A DNA stretch of 64,000 bases from Deinococcus peraridilitoris DSM 19664 (GTDB lineage: Bacteria; Deinococcota; Deinococci; Deinococcales; Deinococcaceae): NCBI RefSeq assembly GCF_000317835.1, contig NC_019793.1, forward strand, positions 2,980,501-3,044,500, read 5' to 3'. The position numbers and the translations under genes are program-made. A model generated the notes under the pieces. The model was given only the letters and a program-made list of their open reading frames with translations. It ran no database searches and was not told the origin of the DNA. Below, piece by piece: positions 1 to 9,266 of the stretch (its first letter is position 1; each line of letters opens with the position of its first letter).

Positions 1-25
1 TTTACCTTGGCAGGCGCGAAGAGGA

Positions 26-718
26 TCACGTGCGTGCCTCCCCGTCCCAGGTGCCTGCGAAGGCGCGTGCGAGCGCCAGGTCACCTGGCGTGGTCACCTT
101 GAAGAGGCGCGCGTCTCCCGGCACGAGCCGCACCTCGCCGCCCGCGCGCACGATCAGGCCCGCGTCGTCGGTGGCGCTCCAGCCTTCCCGGAGGGCGCGC
201 TCGTGGGCAGCCAGCAGCAGTTCGCGCGAAAACACCTGCGGGGTCTGCACCGCCCAGGTGTTTTCGCGGTCCACCAGGGCGGCCCAGCGGCCCCCGTGGG
301 CGCGCACCAGCGTGTCGGCGCAGGGCAGGGCCGCCGTGGCCGCGCCGGTTTCGTGCACGGCCTCCAGCAGCCCCTCGACTAGCGCGGCCCCCAGAAAGGG
401 TCTGGCGGCGTCGTGCACCAGCACCACCTCGGCCTCCGTCGCGCGCAGCAAATTCAGCACGCTCTCCTGCCGCGAAGACCCGCCCAGGACCGTGCGCGCG
501 TTCAGGGGAGGCAGCGCCCGCTCCATTCCAGGCGCCAGCGCGACGAGCACCTCGTCCACGTGAGGAGAGAGTGCCCGCACCGCCCGCTCCAGCAGGGTCA
601 GGCCGCCTACCTCCACCAGCGCCTTGGGACCCAGGCCCAGCCGCTCACCCGAGCCCGCCGCCGGAATGAGCGCGGCGCGGCGGCCCGATTGGCCCGATTG
701 CAGGCAGGCGCCGCTCAC
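26..718 (-). CDS. ispD: 2-C-methyl-D-erythritol 4-phosphate cytidylyltransferase
   Basis: Third step of the MEP isoprenoid pathway: couples CTP and methylerythritol phosphate to give CDP-methylerythritol in the cytoplasm. The 230-residue product has the family length and the N-terminal nucleotide-binding loop (AALIPAAGSGERLG, about residues 15-28), then the HDAARPF segment. The start is GTG at 718, which overlaps the ubiX stop by three bases (GTGA), so the two genes are translationally coupled. The first ~14 residues before the conserved loop are not conserved and a slightly later start cannot be excluded. Identification is firm from the motifs. Confidence 0.95.
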   Translation of the reverse strand: MSGACLQSGQSGRRAALIPAAGSGERLGLGPKALVEVGGLTLLERAVRALSPHVDEVLVALAPGMERALPPLNARTVLGGSSRQESVLNLLRATEAEVVLVHDAARPFLGAALVEGLLEAVHETGAATAALPCADTLVRAHGGRWAALVDRENTWAVQTPQVFSRELLLAAHERALREGWSATDDAGLIVRAGGEVRLVPGDARLFKVTTPGDLALARAFAGTWDGEART

Positions 719-1290
719 GCTTCACCCCAGCGCTGCATGCGTCCTGTGTCCAGGCCGAACTGGTCGAGCACGCGCGCAGTTACGAAGCCCAGCATGTCCG
801 CCACGCTCTCGGGCGCGTGGTAAAAGCCCGGACTGGCCGTCATGATGGTCGCCCCGGCGTCGAAGGCGCGCAGCATGTTCTCCAGCATGGGCCGGGGCAG
901 GGGATCCTCGCGCAGCACCAGCACCAGTCGGCGTCTCTCCTTGAGCGTGACGTGCGCGGCGCGTGATACCAGATTGTCGCCCAGACCCAGCGCGACCTTG
1001 GCGAGGGTGCTGGCGCTGCACGGCACGATCACCATGCCGTCGGTGCGGAAGCTTCCGCTCGCGACGCTCGCGCCCAGGTCACGGTCGGAATGCACCACCT
1101 GCGCAAAACGCTCCAGGTCCGTGACCTTGCCGGGCTGCTCTTCCAGGGTGCTCCGTTCGGCGCTGATCACGCGGGCCGCTCCCGCCGTCACGATCAGGTG
1201 TGTTTCGATGTTCAGCTCCTGCAGGGCCCTCAGCAGGTCCTGGGCATAAGGAATGCCGCTGCCCCCCGTGACGCCGATGATGATCCTCAC
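715..1290 (-). CDS. ubiX: UbiX-type flavin prenyltransferase
   Basis: Makes prenylated FMN, the cofactor of UbiD-type decarboxylases, from FMN and dimethylallyl phosphate. The 191-residue protein opens with RIIIGVTGGSGIPYA, the UbiX/Pad1 flavin-binding signature, and carries the conserved IVPCSASTLAK and LREDPLPRPMLENM segments. The open frame extends 23 codons further upstream, but that extension is not family-like, so I chose the GTG at 1288-1290 directly before RIIIG. It is the first gene of a ubiX-ispD pair. No ubiD partner is visible in this window. Confidence 0.93.
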   Translation of the reverse strand: MRIIIGVTGGSGIPYAQDLLRALQELNIETHLIVTAGAARVISAERSTLEEQPGKVTDLERFAQVVHSDRDLGASVASGSFRTDGMVIVPCSASTLAKVALGLGDNLVSRAAHVTLKERRRLVLVLREDPLPRPMLENMLRAFDAGATIMTASPGFYHAPESVADMLGFVTARVLDQFGLDTGRMQRWGEA

Positions 1291-1414
1291 GAAGGACAAG
1301 GTACAGGGATGAAGAGCCCGCGAACAGGGCAGGCGCGGAAAGGGTGCCGGGAATGCCAATCTAAGTCTCTCCCGGTGATGTTTTAAAGGTGGGTATAGGC
1401 GTTTGAGGTTGTGC

Positions 1415-1451
1415 GAAAAAAGTGTGGGGCAGCCTCAAGACGCCCCACACT
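1415..1451 (-). terminator. Rho-independent terminator of the ABC transporter operon
   Basis: A 10-bp perfect stem (AGTGTGGGGC at 1421-1430 pairing with 1442-1451) is followed, read on the minus strand, by a run of T residues. It lies just downstream of the permease stop and marks the end of the GntR-ATPase-permease operon. Confidence 0.85.
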
Positions 1452-1464
1452 GAATAAAGTCCTT

Positions 1465-2271
1465 TTAACTGGTTGTTGGTGTGTTCCATGCCTCGTGCGT
1501 CCGCTTGCTCCAGATCAGGAACGCGCCGACCAACACGATCACCGCCAGCAACGCTGAAACGCTCAGTTTCATGGGCATCTCGGCCGTGAGCAGGATGCGC
1601 TGCGGCTCGTTCGCGGTGATGAACGCCAGCCACGAAGTCGCGCCCTTGCGCACCAAGTCAACACTCAAATACGTGTAGAAGTGCGTGGTCGCCCAGAATC
1701 CACCCGCGCCTTCACCTGACGGGCGCAGCAGGTAATCCGCCAGCACGGGCGTGAGCGCCACCAGACTCGCACTCGCCATCGGGAGGCGGCTGGAAAGCAG
1801 GGTCGCGAGGCCGAACACAAAGCACGCTTCAAGGAACACCATCACGCTGTCCAGCCCCAGGTACCACCACACCTCGCTTCGCTCCATCCAACTCGCCGGC
1901 GTCGGCATGACCACGCCCTGCGCGACCATCGCGACGAGGACCAGGCCACCCAGGAGCGCGACCCCGAACCCCAAGCGGCCAAGCACAACGCCGGTTCTCG
2001 ACAGCGGCTGAAGATTCAGGAATGCGGCGTTCTCACGCGCCGTCGCGCCAAGCCACGCGGCGAACATGATCAAGGCGAATTCCAGCATGCCCCAGTGCAA
2101 CGCCGAGAAGAACGGGACGCGGGCACCGCGGAGGTCACGCTCGCGATCAGCCAGCCCGTACATGCCACTGAACGGCGAGGCGTAAAGCGCGTAGAGCACG
2201 GCGGACAGCAGGGTCAGCAGGAGAACGCCCGCCCAGATGGTGCGTCGCATTGACCATTCGAACCAGATCAC
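1465..2271 (-). CDS. ABC transporter permease subunit (ABC-2-like)
   Basis: An integral membrane protein of 268 residues with about six hydrophobic segments, for example around residues 12-30, 62-78, 95-120, 145-160 and 238-255. It starts with GTG at 2271, overlapping the ATPase stop (GTGA), so it is very probably the membrane half of the same transporter. The operon order GntR regulator, ATPase, permease is that of YtrA/YtrB-type systems, which often respond to envelope stress or peptide antibiotics. The substrate cannot be told from the sequence. Confidence 0.85.
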   Translation of the reverse strand: MIWFEWSMRRTIWAGVLLLTLLSAVLYALYASPFSGMYGLADRERDLRGARVPFFSALHWGMLEFALIMFAAWLGATARENAAFLNLQPLSRTGVVLGRLGFGVALLGGLVLVAMVAQGVVMPTPASWMERSEVWWYLGLDSVMVFLEACFVFGLATLLSSRLPMASASLVALTPVLADYLLRPSGEGAGGFWATTHFYTYLSVDLVRKGATSWLAFITANEPQRILLTAEMPMKLSVSALLAVIVLVGAFLIWSKRTHEAWNTPTTS

Positions 2272-3167
2272 GCGGACGCTCCCATCACGTCGGCGTACAG
2301 GCGTTCCAGCGGCCTTGGGTGCACCCTCAAATCGAGCGGGCGGGCGGCCATCAGCACCTCAACGACCTCATCCACGTTTCCGGCCGCGTGAACCTCGAGC
2401 ACCGTACCGCTCATGTGCACGTCGCGGGGCGCACGGTGCGCTGCCAGCCACGCGGTGATGGTGGACGGGATCATGTCCTGGTACACCGCCTGAATCGTCT
2501 TGTGCCGGTCCCTCAGGGTGTCCATGGCGTCCTCGAGCACGACCCGCCCACCCTGCATGAATCCGACGTGGTCGGCAATGCCTTCGACTTCAGCGAGCAC
2601 ATGAGACGTCAACAGGACGGTCCCGCCGTCCGCGGCGAACTCCGCGAGGCGGGACAGCAGCACTTGACGGTGACTGGGATCCAGGCCGTTGGTTGGCTCG
2701 TCCAGAATCAGGACGCGCGGCTGGCAGGCGAACGCGTACGCGAGCGCCAGACCGATGCGCTGGCCGGTGGACAGGTGACGGGCCGACCGACCGAATGGCA
2801 CCTCAAAGAGTTCGACCGTCGTGCGGGCGATGCTGGCGTCCCACTGCCGGTGAAATCGCGCACCGACCCGGAAGTGCGCTTCCGCGTCAAGCGCGGGAAG
2901 GAGGGCGCCGCCGGTGGGAACCAGGGTCACTTGCTGCTTCACTTGACGCTGGTGTTTGGAAGGGTTGAGCCCGAGAATGTTGATTTGCCCGCCCTGCAGT
3001 GGCTCGTTCCCGATGAGGGCCCGCAGTAGGGTGGTCTTTCCGGTGCCGTTCGGGCCCAGCAGCGCGTAGATGCTGCCCTGCGTCACTCGCATCGAGCAGT
3101 TCTTCAGGATCGCGGTGCCCTGTTTGCGGAGGTGGACCGCTTGCGCTTCGAGAAGAGTGGGCATCAT
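2268..3167 (-). CDS. ABC transporter ATP-binding protein
   Basis: The nucleotide-binding subunit, 299 residues. Walker A is GPNGTGKTT (residues 38-46), the signature is LSTGQ (132-136), Walker B is RVLILDEP (151-158) with the following TNGLD D-loop, and the switch region reads LLTSHVL. A ~90-residue C-terminal extension is usual for ABC-2 type exporters of small molecules or peptides. It is preceded by and overlaps the GntR-type regulator (ATGA) and is followed by and overlaps the permease, so the three are one transcription unit. Confidence 0.92.
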   Translation of the reverse strand: MMPTLLEAQAVHLRKQGTAILKNCSMRVTQGSIYALLGPNGTGKTTLLRALIGNEPLQGGQINILGLNPSKHQRQVKQQVTLVPTGGALLPALDAEAHFRVGARFHRQWDASIARTTVELFEVPFGRSARHLSTGQRIGLALAYAFACQPRVLILDEPTNGLDPSHRQVLLSRLAEFAADGGTVLLTSHVLAEVEGIADHVGFMQGGRVVLEDAMDTLRDRHKTIQAVYQDMIPSTITAWLAAHRAPRDVHMSGTVLEVHAAGNVDEVVEVLMAARPLDLRVHPRPLERLYADVMGASA

Positions 3168-3574
3168 GATGAAACCTCCTTGAATGCGGATTCCAATTCG
3201 TGCAGTTCCTGGTGCATGGCGGTGGTGGAGACTCCGGCGTGGAGGAGCCGGGTGGCGGCAAGCCGGAATTCCCGGAGTAACTCGTCGTGCTGGTGTGGTG
3301 GCGCGTGAGAGCGGGCGGTGATGGTGGTGCCGGCGCCCGCGCGGCTCTCGATCATGCCGGCGTCTTGAAGTGCGGCGTAGGCGCGGACGATGGTGTTGGG
3401 TGCGATGCGGAGTCGTGAAGCGAAGTTTCGTACGGGCGGGAGCGTGTCGCCCGGCTGGAGTTGCCCAAGGTCGATGGCTCTTTTGAGTGCTTCGGCGAGC
3501 TGGAGGTATAGGGGGACGCCGCTGTGAAGGTCGATTTTGATGAGCGTGTCGAGCGTCTCCAAAGTTTGTCGCAT
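3164..3574 (-). CDS. GntR-family (YtrA-type) transcriptional regulator
   Basis: A short (136-residue) one-domain GntR protein: a winged helix-turn-helix (about residues 14-80, with SGVPLYLQLAEALKRAI and APNTIVRAYAALQDAGMIES) and a short helical tail. YtrA-subfamily regulators lack a large effector domain and usually repress the ABC transporter encoded with them, which fits the overlapping ATPase and permease genes here. The frame stays open 41 codons further upstream; I chose the ATG at 3572-3574 because the upstream part is not family-like and a TATTGT box lies just upstream. Autoregulation is inferred. Confidence 0.85.
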   Translation of the reverse strand: MRQTLETLDTLIKIDLHSGVPLYLQLAEALKRAIDLGQLQPGDTLPPVRNFASRLRIAPNTIVRAYAALQDAGMIESRAGAGTTITARSHAPPHQHDELLREFRLAATRLLHAGVSTTAMHQELHELESAFKEVSS

Positions 3575-4013
3575 CCTATTGAGACAATACAACAAATCCG
3601 ATTTGGTTGCGTCAATGCTCGTGGTGACGTTGGATGAGATGCTTGTGTGCAGGCTCGTTCGCCTTGAACACTGTTGCACCTGATTGAAGTGCCTCAAGCC
3701 CGGCCGGTATTTGCAGTACGACCTGGATGGTCAAAGATCTCAATCGGCTCGTGGGCTTGAGGGGATGTGACACACCAAGCTTCCCATGGCTCGGCTCAAT
3801 ACACAAACATCTCAGTAAAGCTTGACCCGACCGGAGGGAGCAGGGGCGCGTAACTCTCGCTGAAGTTGGAGATCTGGAGTGAAGCCGAGGGCCGGTCGAG
3901 GGCGCCGCTGTACGCGACCTGTTGGGGTTTAGCCTGGCCTGGCGGCATAAGATTGAAATGCAAGCGGGAGTGACTTAAGGGCAATGGCTGATGCCCGCTG
4001 GCCGATGCCCGTG
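3575..4013. other. Intergenic region without a convincing gene
   Basis: About 440 bases between the GntR regulator (leftward) and the nucleotidyltransferase (rightward). A frame open on the minus strand across 3796-4239 mostly runs antisense to the nucleotidyltransferase and shows no recognisable family, so I do not call it. The segment should hold the two divergent promoters; nothing else stands out. Confidence 0.5.
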
Positions 4014-4019
4014 TACACT
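4014..4019 (+). promoter_or_regulatory. -10 box of a leaderless promoter
   Basis: TACACT ends 7 bases before the ATG at 4027. Transcription would start at or next to the start codon, giving a leaderless mRNA. No ribosome binding site precedes this ATG. Confidence 0.6.
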
Positions 4020-4026
4020 CCGCTGC

Positions 4027-4803
4027 ATGTTCCGTTCTGCCGCGCCCGAGGTCGATTCGCTGCTTCAGCGCCTGCGGCGTGACATCGAACGTGAGTTTGG
4101 AAGTACGCTGGCTGGCCTGTACCTCTATGGTTCGCTTGTCGCGGGCGACTTCGACCCCGAGCGCAGTGACCTCGACCTGCTGGCCGTCCTGACACGTGAC
4201 GTGGATGAGACCGGATTCGCGGCGCTGGGGGAAATGCACGACCGGCTGGCCGCCGACTTTCCGGCCTGGCGTGACCGCATCGAGGTGGACTACATCTCCC
4301 GGGAAGCGCTGGCGTCATTCCGGACCCGGCCTGGAACAATGGTGCGCATCAGCCCCGGTGAGGCATTGCACCAGATCGCGGCGACAAGACATTACCTGCT
4401 GAACTGGTACATGGTGCGGAGTGAAGGCGTCGCCTTGCTCGGACCGCCGCCCCGGAAGCTGCTCCCGGACATCAGTCCGGCAGAGTTTGTCGAGGTGGTG
4501 CGCGAGCACTCCGGTGCCTGGCCAGGCTGGGTGCTGGAGATGCAGCACGCGGGCGGTCAGGCGTACACCGTGCTGACGCTCTGCCGGGCGCTGTATTCGG
4601 TGACGCACGGAGAGCAGGTCTCCAAGAAGCAGGCGGCACGCTGGGTTCGGCCACTGCTTCACCGCTGGGCGGGTCTGATCGACTGGGCGCTGCGCCTGCG
4701 GTACGAAGGCAGCGTGCCCGCTGCGGACCAGGACCGTTTTGAGGAGGTCGTCAGTTTCGTGAACGATGTTTCCGCCCGTACCAGTGCACAGCGGGGCGGG
4801 TAG
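4027..4803 (+). CDS. Nucleotidyltransferase domain protein with DUF4111-like C-terminus
   Basis: A 258-residue protein of the MNT/aminoglycoside adenylyltransferase-like fold. The polymerase-beta-type motif is clear: LYGSLVAGDF (GS at residues 35-36) followed by SDLDLL (D48, D50). The second half, with GQAYTVLTLCRALYSV and the KKQAARWV segment, resembles the helical DUF4111 domain of streptomycin 3''-adenylyltransferase relatives. Such proteins transfer AMP to small molecules or proteins; antibiotic resistance is possible but not shown. The start at 4027 follows a leaderless promoter. It is convergent with the next gene, with a 29-base gap. Confidence 0.8.
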   Translation: MFRSAAPEVDSLLQRLRRDIEREFGSTLAGLYLYGSLVAGDFDPERSDLDLLAVLTRDVDETGFAALGEMHDRLAADFPAWRDRIEVDYISREALASFRTRPGTMVRISPGEALHQIAATRHYLLNWYMVRSEGVALLGPPPRKLLPDISPAEFVEVVREHSGAWPGWVLEMQHAGGQAYTVLTLCRALYSVTHGEQVSKKQAARWVRPLLHRWAGLIDWALRLRYEGSVPAADQDRFEEVVSFVNDVSARTSAQRGG

Positions 4804-4832
4804 TCCTGGTTTGTGGGCTCAGGCCGGTCACT

Positions 4833-5528
4833 TCAGGTCGCGTCCGCGTTCACTCGGGGTGCCAGCGCCAGGCGCAGCAGGTAAGGGCGGGCTCCTGCGC
4901 GGCCACGGTAGCGCCGGAAGACCTCCACCAGCTCCTGCTGCAAAGCCAGCGCGTCGGGCGTGTTGAGTTCCAGGTCGGCTGCCCAGAGACTCAGGTACAC
5001 CGGCGTCTGCCCGGTCAGCAGGTCGGCGCGGGTCTCGCGTTGGCGGGCGTGCTGCAACACCAGCTCTCCCTGCCGGTCGGGTCGGACCTGCACGCCCCAC
5101 TCCCGCTCTCCCTGCGCGGCCAGGTTTTCCAGGCCGGCCCGCACGAGGCTGCTCACCAGCTGCCGCTCCAGGGGCTCGCGGTTGTAGAGCACCAGCGCTT
5201 CAGGCGTTTCCTGCAGGGCCGCGTGGTAAGGAATGAAAAAAGCCCCGCCACTGGCGCGGTAGTACTTCACGGCCCGCCCCTGACGGCGCCCCTCGCGCAC
5301 GACCGTGAGCAGTCCGGCCTGCTGAAAGCGCCGCAGCCAGTACATCAGGGTTTCGAGCGGCACCCCGAGCGACCGTGCGGCCTCGGCGGCGGGGCGCTCT
5401 GTGCGCGTGAAAGGAGCCAGGAAACGCCGGGCCTTGGCGCTCAGCAGCAGCGCGACCTGCGCAGGATCCTCGATTCGCAGGGGTTCCGGGCCGCCTGCCG
5501 TGTCCCTACTGTCAGAAGCCGGTTTCAT
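4833..5528 (-). CDS. Winged-helix transcriptional regulator
   Basis: A 231-residue protein with an N-terminal ArsR-like winged helix (about residues 25-95: LLSAKARRFLAPF, AAEAARSLGVPLETLMYWLR, then the wing GRRQGRAVKYYRA) and an uncharacterised C-terminal part of about 130 residues. It is divergent from the acyl-CoA synthetase gene with about 140 bases between them, so control of that fatty-acid operon is a reasonable inference. The metal-binding cysteines of classical ArsR proteins are absent. The start ATG is preceded at 7 bases by TATTGT. Confidence 0.75.
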   Translation of the reverse strand: MKPASDSRDTAGGPEPLRIEDPAQVALLLSAKARRFLAPFTRTERPAAEAARSLGVPLETLMYWLRRFQQAGLLTVVREGRRQGRAVKYYRASGGAFFIPYHAALQETPEALVLYNREPLERQLVSSLVRAGLENLAAQGEREWGVQVRPDRQGELVLQHARQRETRADLLTGQTPVYLSLWAADLELNTPDALALQQELVEVFRRYRGRAGARPYLLRLALAPRVNADAT

Positions 5529-5535
5529 TCACAGC

Positions 5536-5541
5536 ACAATA
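5536..5541 (-). promoter_or_regulatory. -10 box of a leaderless promoter
   Basis: TATTGT on the minus strand ends 7 bases before the ATG at 5528 of the winged-helix regulator. A leaderless transcript is implied. Confidence 0.5.
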
Positions 5542-5667
5542 GCGATAGCCTGAAGCGACAGACAAACTGAAAGCCCAGGCCGATCGCGCCTTTCTTGTCG
5601 GAGCCCTGACCGGGCGTTTCCGTGCCCTCGCTTCCCTCTTGCCCTGTCCCTGCTTTTTGGAGGATTC

Positions 5668-7329
5668 ATGACTTCACGTTCAGCGCCGCTTCCGTCCTAC
5701 TGGCCCGAGGGCGTTCCGCGCTTTCTCACCACCCCGCGCAGCAGCCTGTACCACAACCTGGAAACAACCGCCGCGCGCTTTCCGGACAAGGTGGGTCTGT
5801 GGTTCTACGGGCGGGAACTGACCTTTGCCGAACTGCTGAGGGACGCCGCCCGACTGTCGGGTCATCTGCAACGCCAGGGTGTCGGTAAGGGTGACCGGGT
5901 GCTGGTATGGCTGCAGAACAGCCCGCAGTTCGTGACCGCCTGCCATGCGGTCTGGCGCGCGGGTGGTGTGGTCGTGCCGCTCAGCCCGATGCTCACCGCG
6001 CAGGAGCTGAGCTTCTTTCTCGCGGACGCGGGCATCCGGGTGGGCGTGGTGGGCGCCGAACTGTATACCAAGGCCAGGGCCGCCGGACTGGGGCACGCGG
6101 TCGTGGCGAACTGCTGCGTGGGCACCGAAAATTCGCCAGTGCCCGTGCCCGAGACCTTGCAGGCAGACGAACACGCCGAAGGCGGCGACGTCACCTGGGC
6201 GCAGGCCCTTTCGGGCGCCGAGGGCGAGGTCGTGCCAGTCGGCTTCGACGACCTCGCGGTGATGCCTTACACCTCGGGGACCACCGGACGCCCCAAGGGC
6301 TGTATGCACACCCACGGCAACGTGCAGGCCAACGTGCATGCGGCGGGCGTGTGGGTGCGCTCCAGCTGCGAGGACATCTCGCTGGGCACCCTGCCCTTCT
6401 TTCACGTGACGGGACTGGTCAATTCCATGCTCTCGGTCGTCGCGGGCGGCTCGAAACTGGTGATGATGGCCCGCTGGGACCGCGTGACGGCCATCACGCT
6501 GATTCGTGAGCAGGGGTGCACGTTGTGGACCAACACCGCCACCATGATCGTCGACCTGCTCGCCCAGCCCGGCCTGACTCAGGAGGATTTCAGAAGCCTG
6601 CGGCGAGTCAGTGGAGGAGGAGCGCCCCTGCCCGAAGCGGTCGGGCGGCGCTTCGAGGAACTGGCCGGTTTCCGTTTCCTGGAAGGCTACGGCCTGAGCG
6701 AGACCATGGCGCAGACCCACACCAACCCGCCGCAGGCCCCCAAGCTGCAGTGCCTGGGCGTACCGATTCCCTCCACCCAGGCGCGCATCATCGACCCCGA
6801 GACCCTCACGGAGCTCGGCCCGGGCGAAACCGGCGAGATCGTCGTGAGCGGCCCGCAGGTCATGCAGGGCTACTGGCAGCGTCCCGAAGCGAACGCGGAG
6901 GCCTTCGTGGAGCTCGGCGGCACGCGTTTCCTGCGCAGCGGCGACCTGGGGTACGTGGACGATGAAGGCTACTTTTTCATGGTAGACCGCCTCAAGCGCA
7001 TGATCAACGCAGCCGGTCTGAAAGTCTGGCCTGCCGAGGTCGAGAACGTGCTCTACAAGCACCCGGCGGTGCTGCAGGCCTGCGTGATCAGCGTACCCGA
7101 CGAACGTACCGGAGAGCGCGCCCGTGCGCTGATCGTGCTGCGTGAGGGCCAGAGCGCTACGGGCGAGCAGATCGCCGAGTGGGCCCGCGAACATTTGGCA
7201 GCCTACAAGATTCCGCGCGACTGGCAGATCGTGGATGGCCTGCCCGTCGCGGGTACCGGCAAGATCAACTGGCGCGCCCTGCAGGAGCAGGTCCGCCAGA
7301 CCATGACGGCCCCCAGCTCCACGTCCTGA
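5668..7329 (+). CDS. Long-chain-fatty-acid--CoA ligase (AMP-forming)
   Basis: Activates fatty acids to acyl-CoA through an acyl-adenylate, the entry step of beta-oxidation. The 553-residue protein shows the adenylate-forming-enzyme signatures in order: P-loop YTSGTTGRPKG (about 201-211), GYGLSET (about 340-346), the SGDLGYVD hinge motif, DRLKRMINAAGLKVWPAEVE core and the C-terminal catalytic lysine in GTGKINW. A good GGAGG ribosome binding site stands 6 bases before the ATG at 5668. An acyl-CoA dehydrogenase gene follows in the same operon after 23 bases. Confidence 0.93.
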   Translation: MTSRSAPLPSYWPEGVPRFLTTPRSSLYHNLETTAARFPDKVGLWFYGRELTFAELLRDAARLSGHLQRQGVGKGDRVLVWLQNSPQFVTACHAVWRAGGVVVPLSPMLTAQELSFFLADAGIRVGVVGAELYTKARAAGLGHAVVANCCVGTENSPVPVPETLQADEHAEGGDVTWAQALSGAEGEVVPVGFDDLAVMPYTSGTTGRPKGCMHTHGNVQANVHAAGVWVRSSCEDISLGTLPFFHVTGLVNSMLSVVAGGSKLVMMARWDRVTAITLIREQGCTLWTNTATMIVDLLAQPGLTQEDFRSLRRVSGGGAPLPEAVGRRFEELAGFRFLEGYGLSETMAQTHTNPPQAPKLQCLGVPIPSTQARIIDPETLTELGPGETGEIVVSGPQVMQGYWQRPEANAEAFVELGGTRFLRSGDLGYVDDEGYFFMVDRLKRMINAAGLKVWPAEVENVLYKHPAVLQACVISVPDERTGERARALIVLREGQSATGEQIAEWAREHLAAYKIPRDWQIVDGLPVAGTGKINWRALQEQVRQTMTAPSSTS

Positions 7330-7352
7330 GCACCCTGATAAGGAGAACCACC

Positions 7353-9131
7353 ATGACCAGCTACAAGGCCCCGCTGCGCGACATGCGCTTTGTCCTGCAC
7401 GAACTTTTACATGCTCCCGACCTGCTGGCCCAGCTGCCGGGCTATGAGGACGCCTCGGGAGAGCTGCTCGATCAGGTGCTCGAGGAAGCGGCGCGCTTCT
7501 GCGAAAACGAACTGCACCCCCTCAACCGGGTAGGGGACGAGGAAGGCTGCAGCTGGGAAGAGGGCGAGGTGCGCACCCCCACCGGATTCAAGGAGGCTTA
7601 CCGCAAGTACGTGCAGGCCGGCTGGCCCTCGCTGGGCGGCGATCCGCAGTACGGCGGTCAGGGCCTGCCCTACGTGCTGGGCAACAACGTCAGCGAGATG
7701 CTCGACAGCGCCAACATGGCCTGGGCGATGTACCCCGGACTGTCGCAGGGCGCGTACCGCTCGATTCACTCGCACGCTTCCGAGGACCTCAAGCAGACCT
7801 ACCTGCCAAAGCTTCTGTCCGGCGAGTGGACCGGCACCATGTGCCTCACCGAACCGCACGCGGGCACCGACCTGGGCCTGCTGCGCACCAGGGCACGTGA
7901 ACTCGATGACGGCAGCTACGCGGTCACGGGCACCAAGATCTTCATTTCGGCCGGCGAGCACGACTTCGCCGAGAACATCGTGCACCTGGTGCTGGCGCGG
8001 ATCGAAGGCGCGCCGCAGGGCGTGAAGGGCATCTCGCTTTTCATCGTACCGAAGTTTCTGGTCAAAGAAGACGGCAGCCTCGGTGAGCGCAACACGGTGA
8101 TGTGCGGCTCCATCGAGCACAAGATGGGCATCAAGGGCAGCGCCACCGCCGTGCTGAACTTCGACGATGCGCGCGGCTACCTTGTCGGGCAGCCGGGCAA
8201 GGGGCTCGCGCACATGTTCACCATGATGAACGGCGCGCGTCTGGGTACCGCCCTGCAGGGACTGGGGGTCGCGGAGGCCTCCTACCAGAACGCCCTCGCC
8301 TACGCGCGTGACCGCCTGCAGATGCGCGCTCCCGTGCGCGCCAGGCCCGATGAGAGTGCCGATCCGATCATCGTGCACCCCGACGTGCGCCGCATGCTGC
8401 TCACCATGAAGGCCTACAACGAGGGGGCGCGCGCCCTGTCGCGCTGGCTGGCCTTGCAGCTCGATGTGGAACACGCCCACCCTGACGCGGGCGTGCGGGC
8501 CGACGCCGCCGATCTGGTGGCGCTGCTCACCCCGGTTGCCAAGGCTTTCATGACCGACAACGGCACCCTGGCGGCCAACCTGGGCATGCAGGTGCTGGGC
8601 GGGCACGGGTATATCCGCGAGTGGGGTATGGAGCAATTTGTTCGTGACGCCCGTATCGCCCAGATCTACGAAGGCACCAACGGCATTCAGGCCCTGGACC
8701 TGCTGGGCCGCAAGGTGCTGGGAGACGGCGGCCAGAAACTGCAGAAGTTCGGCGCGCTCATTCAGGCCTTCTTGCAGGAACACGAGGGCAACGGGCGCCT
8801 GAAGGAATTTACCGAACCGCTCGGCGCGACCCTGCAGCAGGTCCGTGACACCACCATGCTGGTCGGCGGGCGCGCCATGCAGAACCCCGACGAGGCCAAC
8901 GGCGCCGCCGTGGACTATTTGCGCCTGCTGGGTCACCTCACCTACGCCTACCTGTGGGCGCGCATGGCGAGCGCCTCGCTGGACAAAGAGGGCGACTTCT
9001 ACACGGCCAAGCTGCACACTGCGCGCTTCTACTTCCAGAAACTGCTGCCCGAAACCCGCAGCCTGGTGGCGACCATCAAGGCGGGCAGCGCCAGCCTGAC
9101 CGCCATGCCCGAAGAGCTGTTCGCGCTCTGA
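7353..9131 (+). CDS. Acyl-CoA dehydrogenase
   Basis: Flavoprotein that oxidises acyl-CoA to trans-2-enoyl-CoA, the first dehydrogenation of beta-oxidation. At 592 residues it belongs to the long subfamily with an extra C-terminal helical domain. Landmarks are MCLTEPHAGTDLG (flavin and substrate contact), KIFISAGEHDFAENIVH, the arginine-rich central helices and the QIYEGTNGIQALDL segment carrying the catalytic glutamate. The reading frame is open upstream of 7353, but only this ATG has a ribosome binding site (AAGGAGAA). It follows the acyl-CoA ligase by 23 bases, so the two form an operon for fatty-acid breakdown. Confidence 0.93.
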   Translation: MTSYKAPLRDMRFVLHELLHAPDLLAQLPGYEDASGELLDQVLEEAARFCENELHPLNRVGDEEGCSWEEGEVRTPTGFKEAYRKYVQAGWPSLGGDPQYGGQGLPYVLGNNVSEMLDSANMAWAMYPGLSQGAYRSIHSHASEDLKQTYLPKLLSGEWTGTMCLTEPHAGTDLGLLRTRARELDDGSYAVTGTKIFISAGEHDFAENIVHLVLARIEGAPQGVKGISLFIVPKFLVKEDGSLGERNTVMCGSIEHKMGIKGSATAVLNFDDARGYLVGQPGKGLAHMFTMMNGARLGTALQGLGVAEASYQNALAYARDRLQMRAPVRARPDESADPIIVHPDVRRMLLTMKAYNEGARALSRWLALQLDVEHAHPDAGVRADAADLVALLTPVAKAFMTDNGTLAANLGMQVLGGHGYIREWGMEQFVRDARIAQIYEGTNGIQALDLLGRKVLGDGGQKLQKFGALIQAFLQEHEGNGRLKEFTEPLGATLQQVRDTTMLVGGRAMQNPDEANGAAVDYLRLLGHLTYAYLWARMASASLDKEGDFYTAKLHTARFYFQKLLPETRSLVATIKAGSASLTAMPEELFAL

Positions 9132-9251
9132 ACGCCGTCTTTCTCCGCAGCGCCGGGATGACGACCCGGCGCCTTCTCGTTTTTCGGCTGCCTTGTGCTC
9201 ACTTTCTGGAGTGAATGAGAACAAAGCCTCAAGGCCGGTGCGCCTCACCCG

Positions 9252-9257
9252 TATACT
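9252..9257 (+). promoter_or_regulatory. -10 box, leaderless promoter of the DdrA-like gene
   Basis: TATACT ends 9 bases before the ATG at 9267. No Shine-Dalgarno sequence is present, so a leaderless or nearly leaderless mRNA is expected. Confidence 0.6.
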
Positions 9258-9266
9258 GAACGCCAT

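Noticed and set aside
3796..4239. A 147-codon minus-strand frame
   Set aside because: Most of it runs antisense to the nucleotidyltransferase; no family resemblance.
5680..7194. A long open minus-strand frame opposite the acyl-CoA ligase
   Set aside because: Antisense to a firmly identified enzyme; composition typical of shadow frames.
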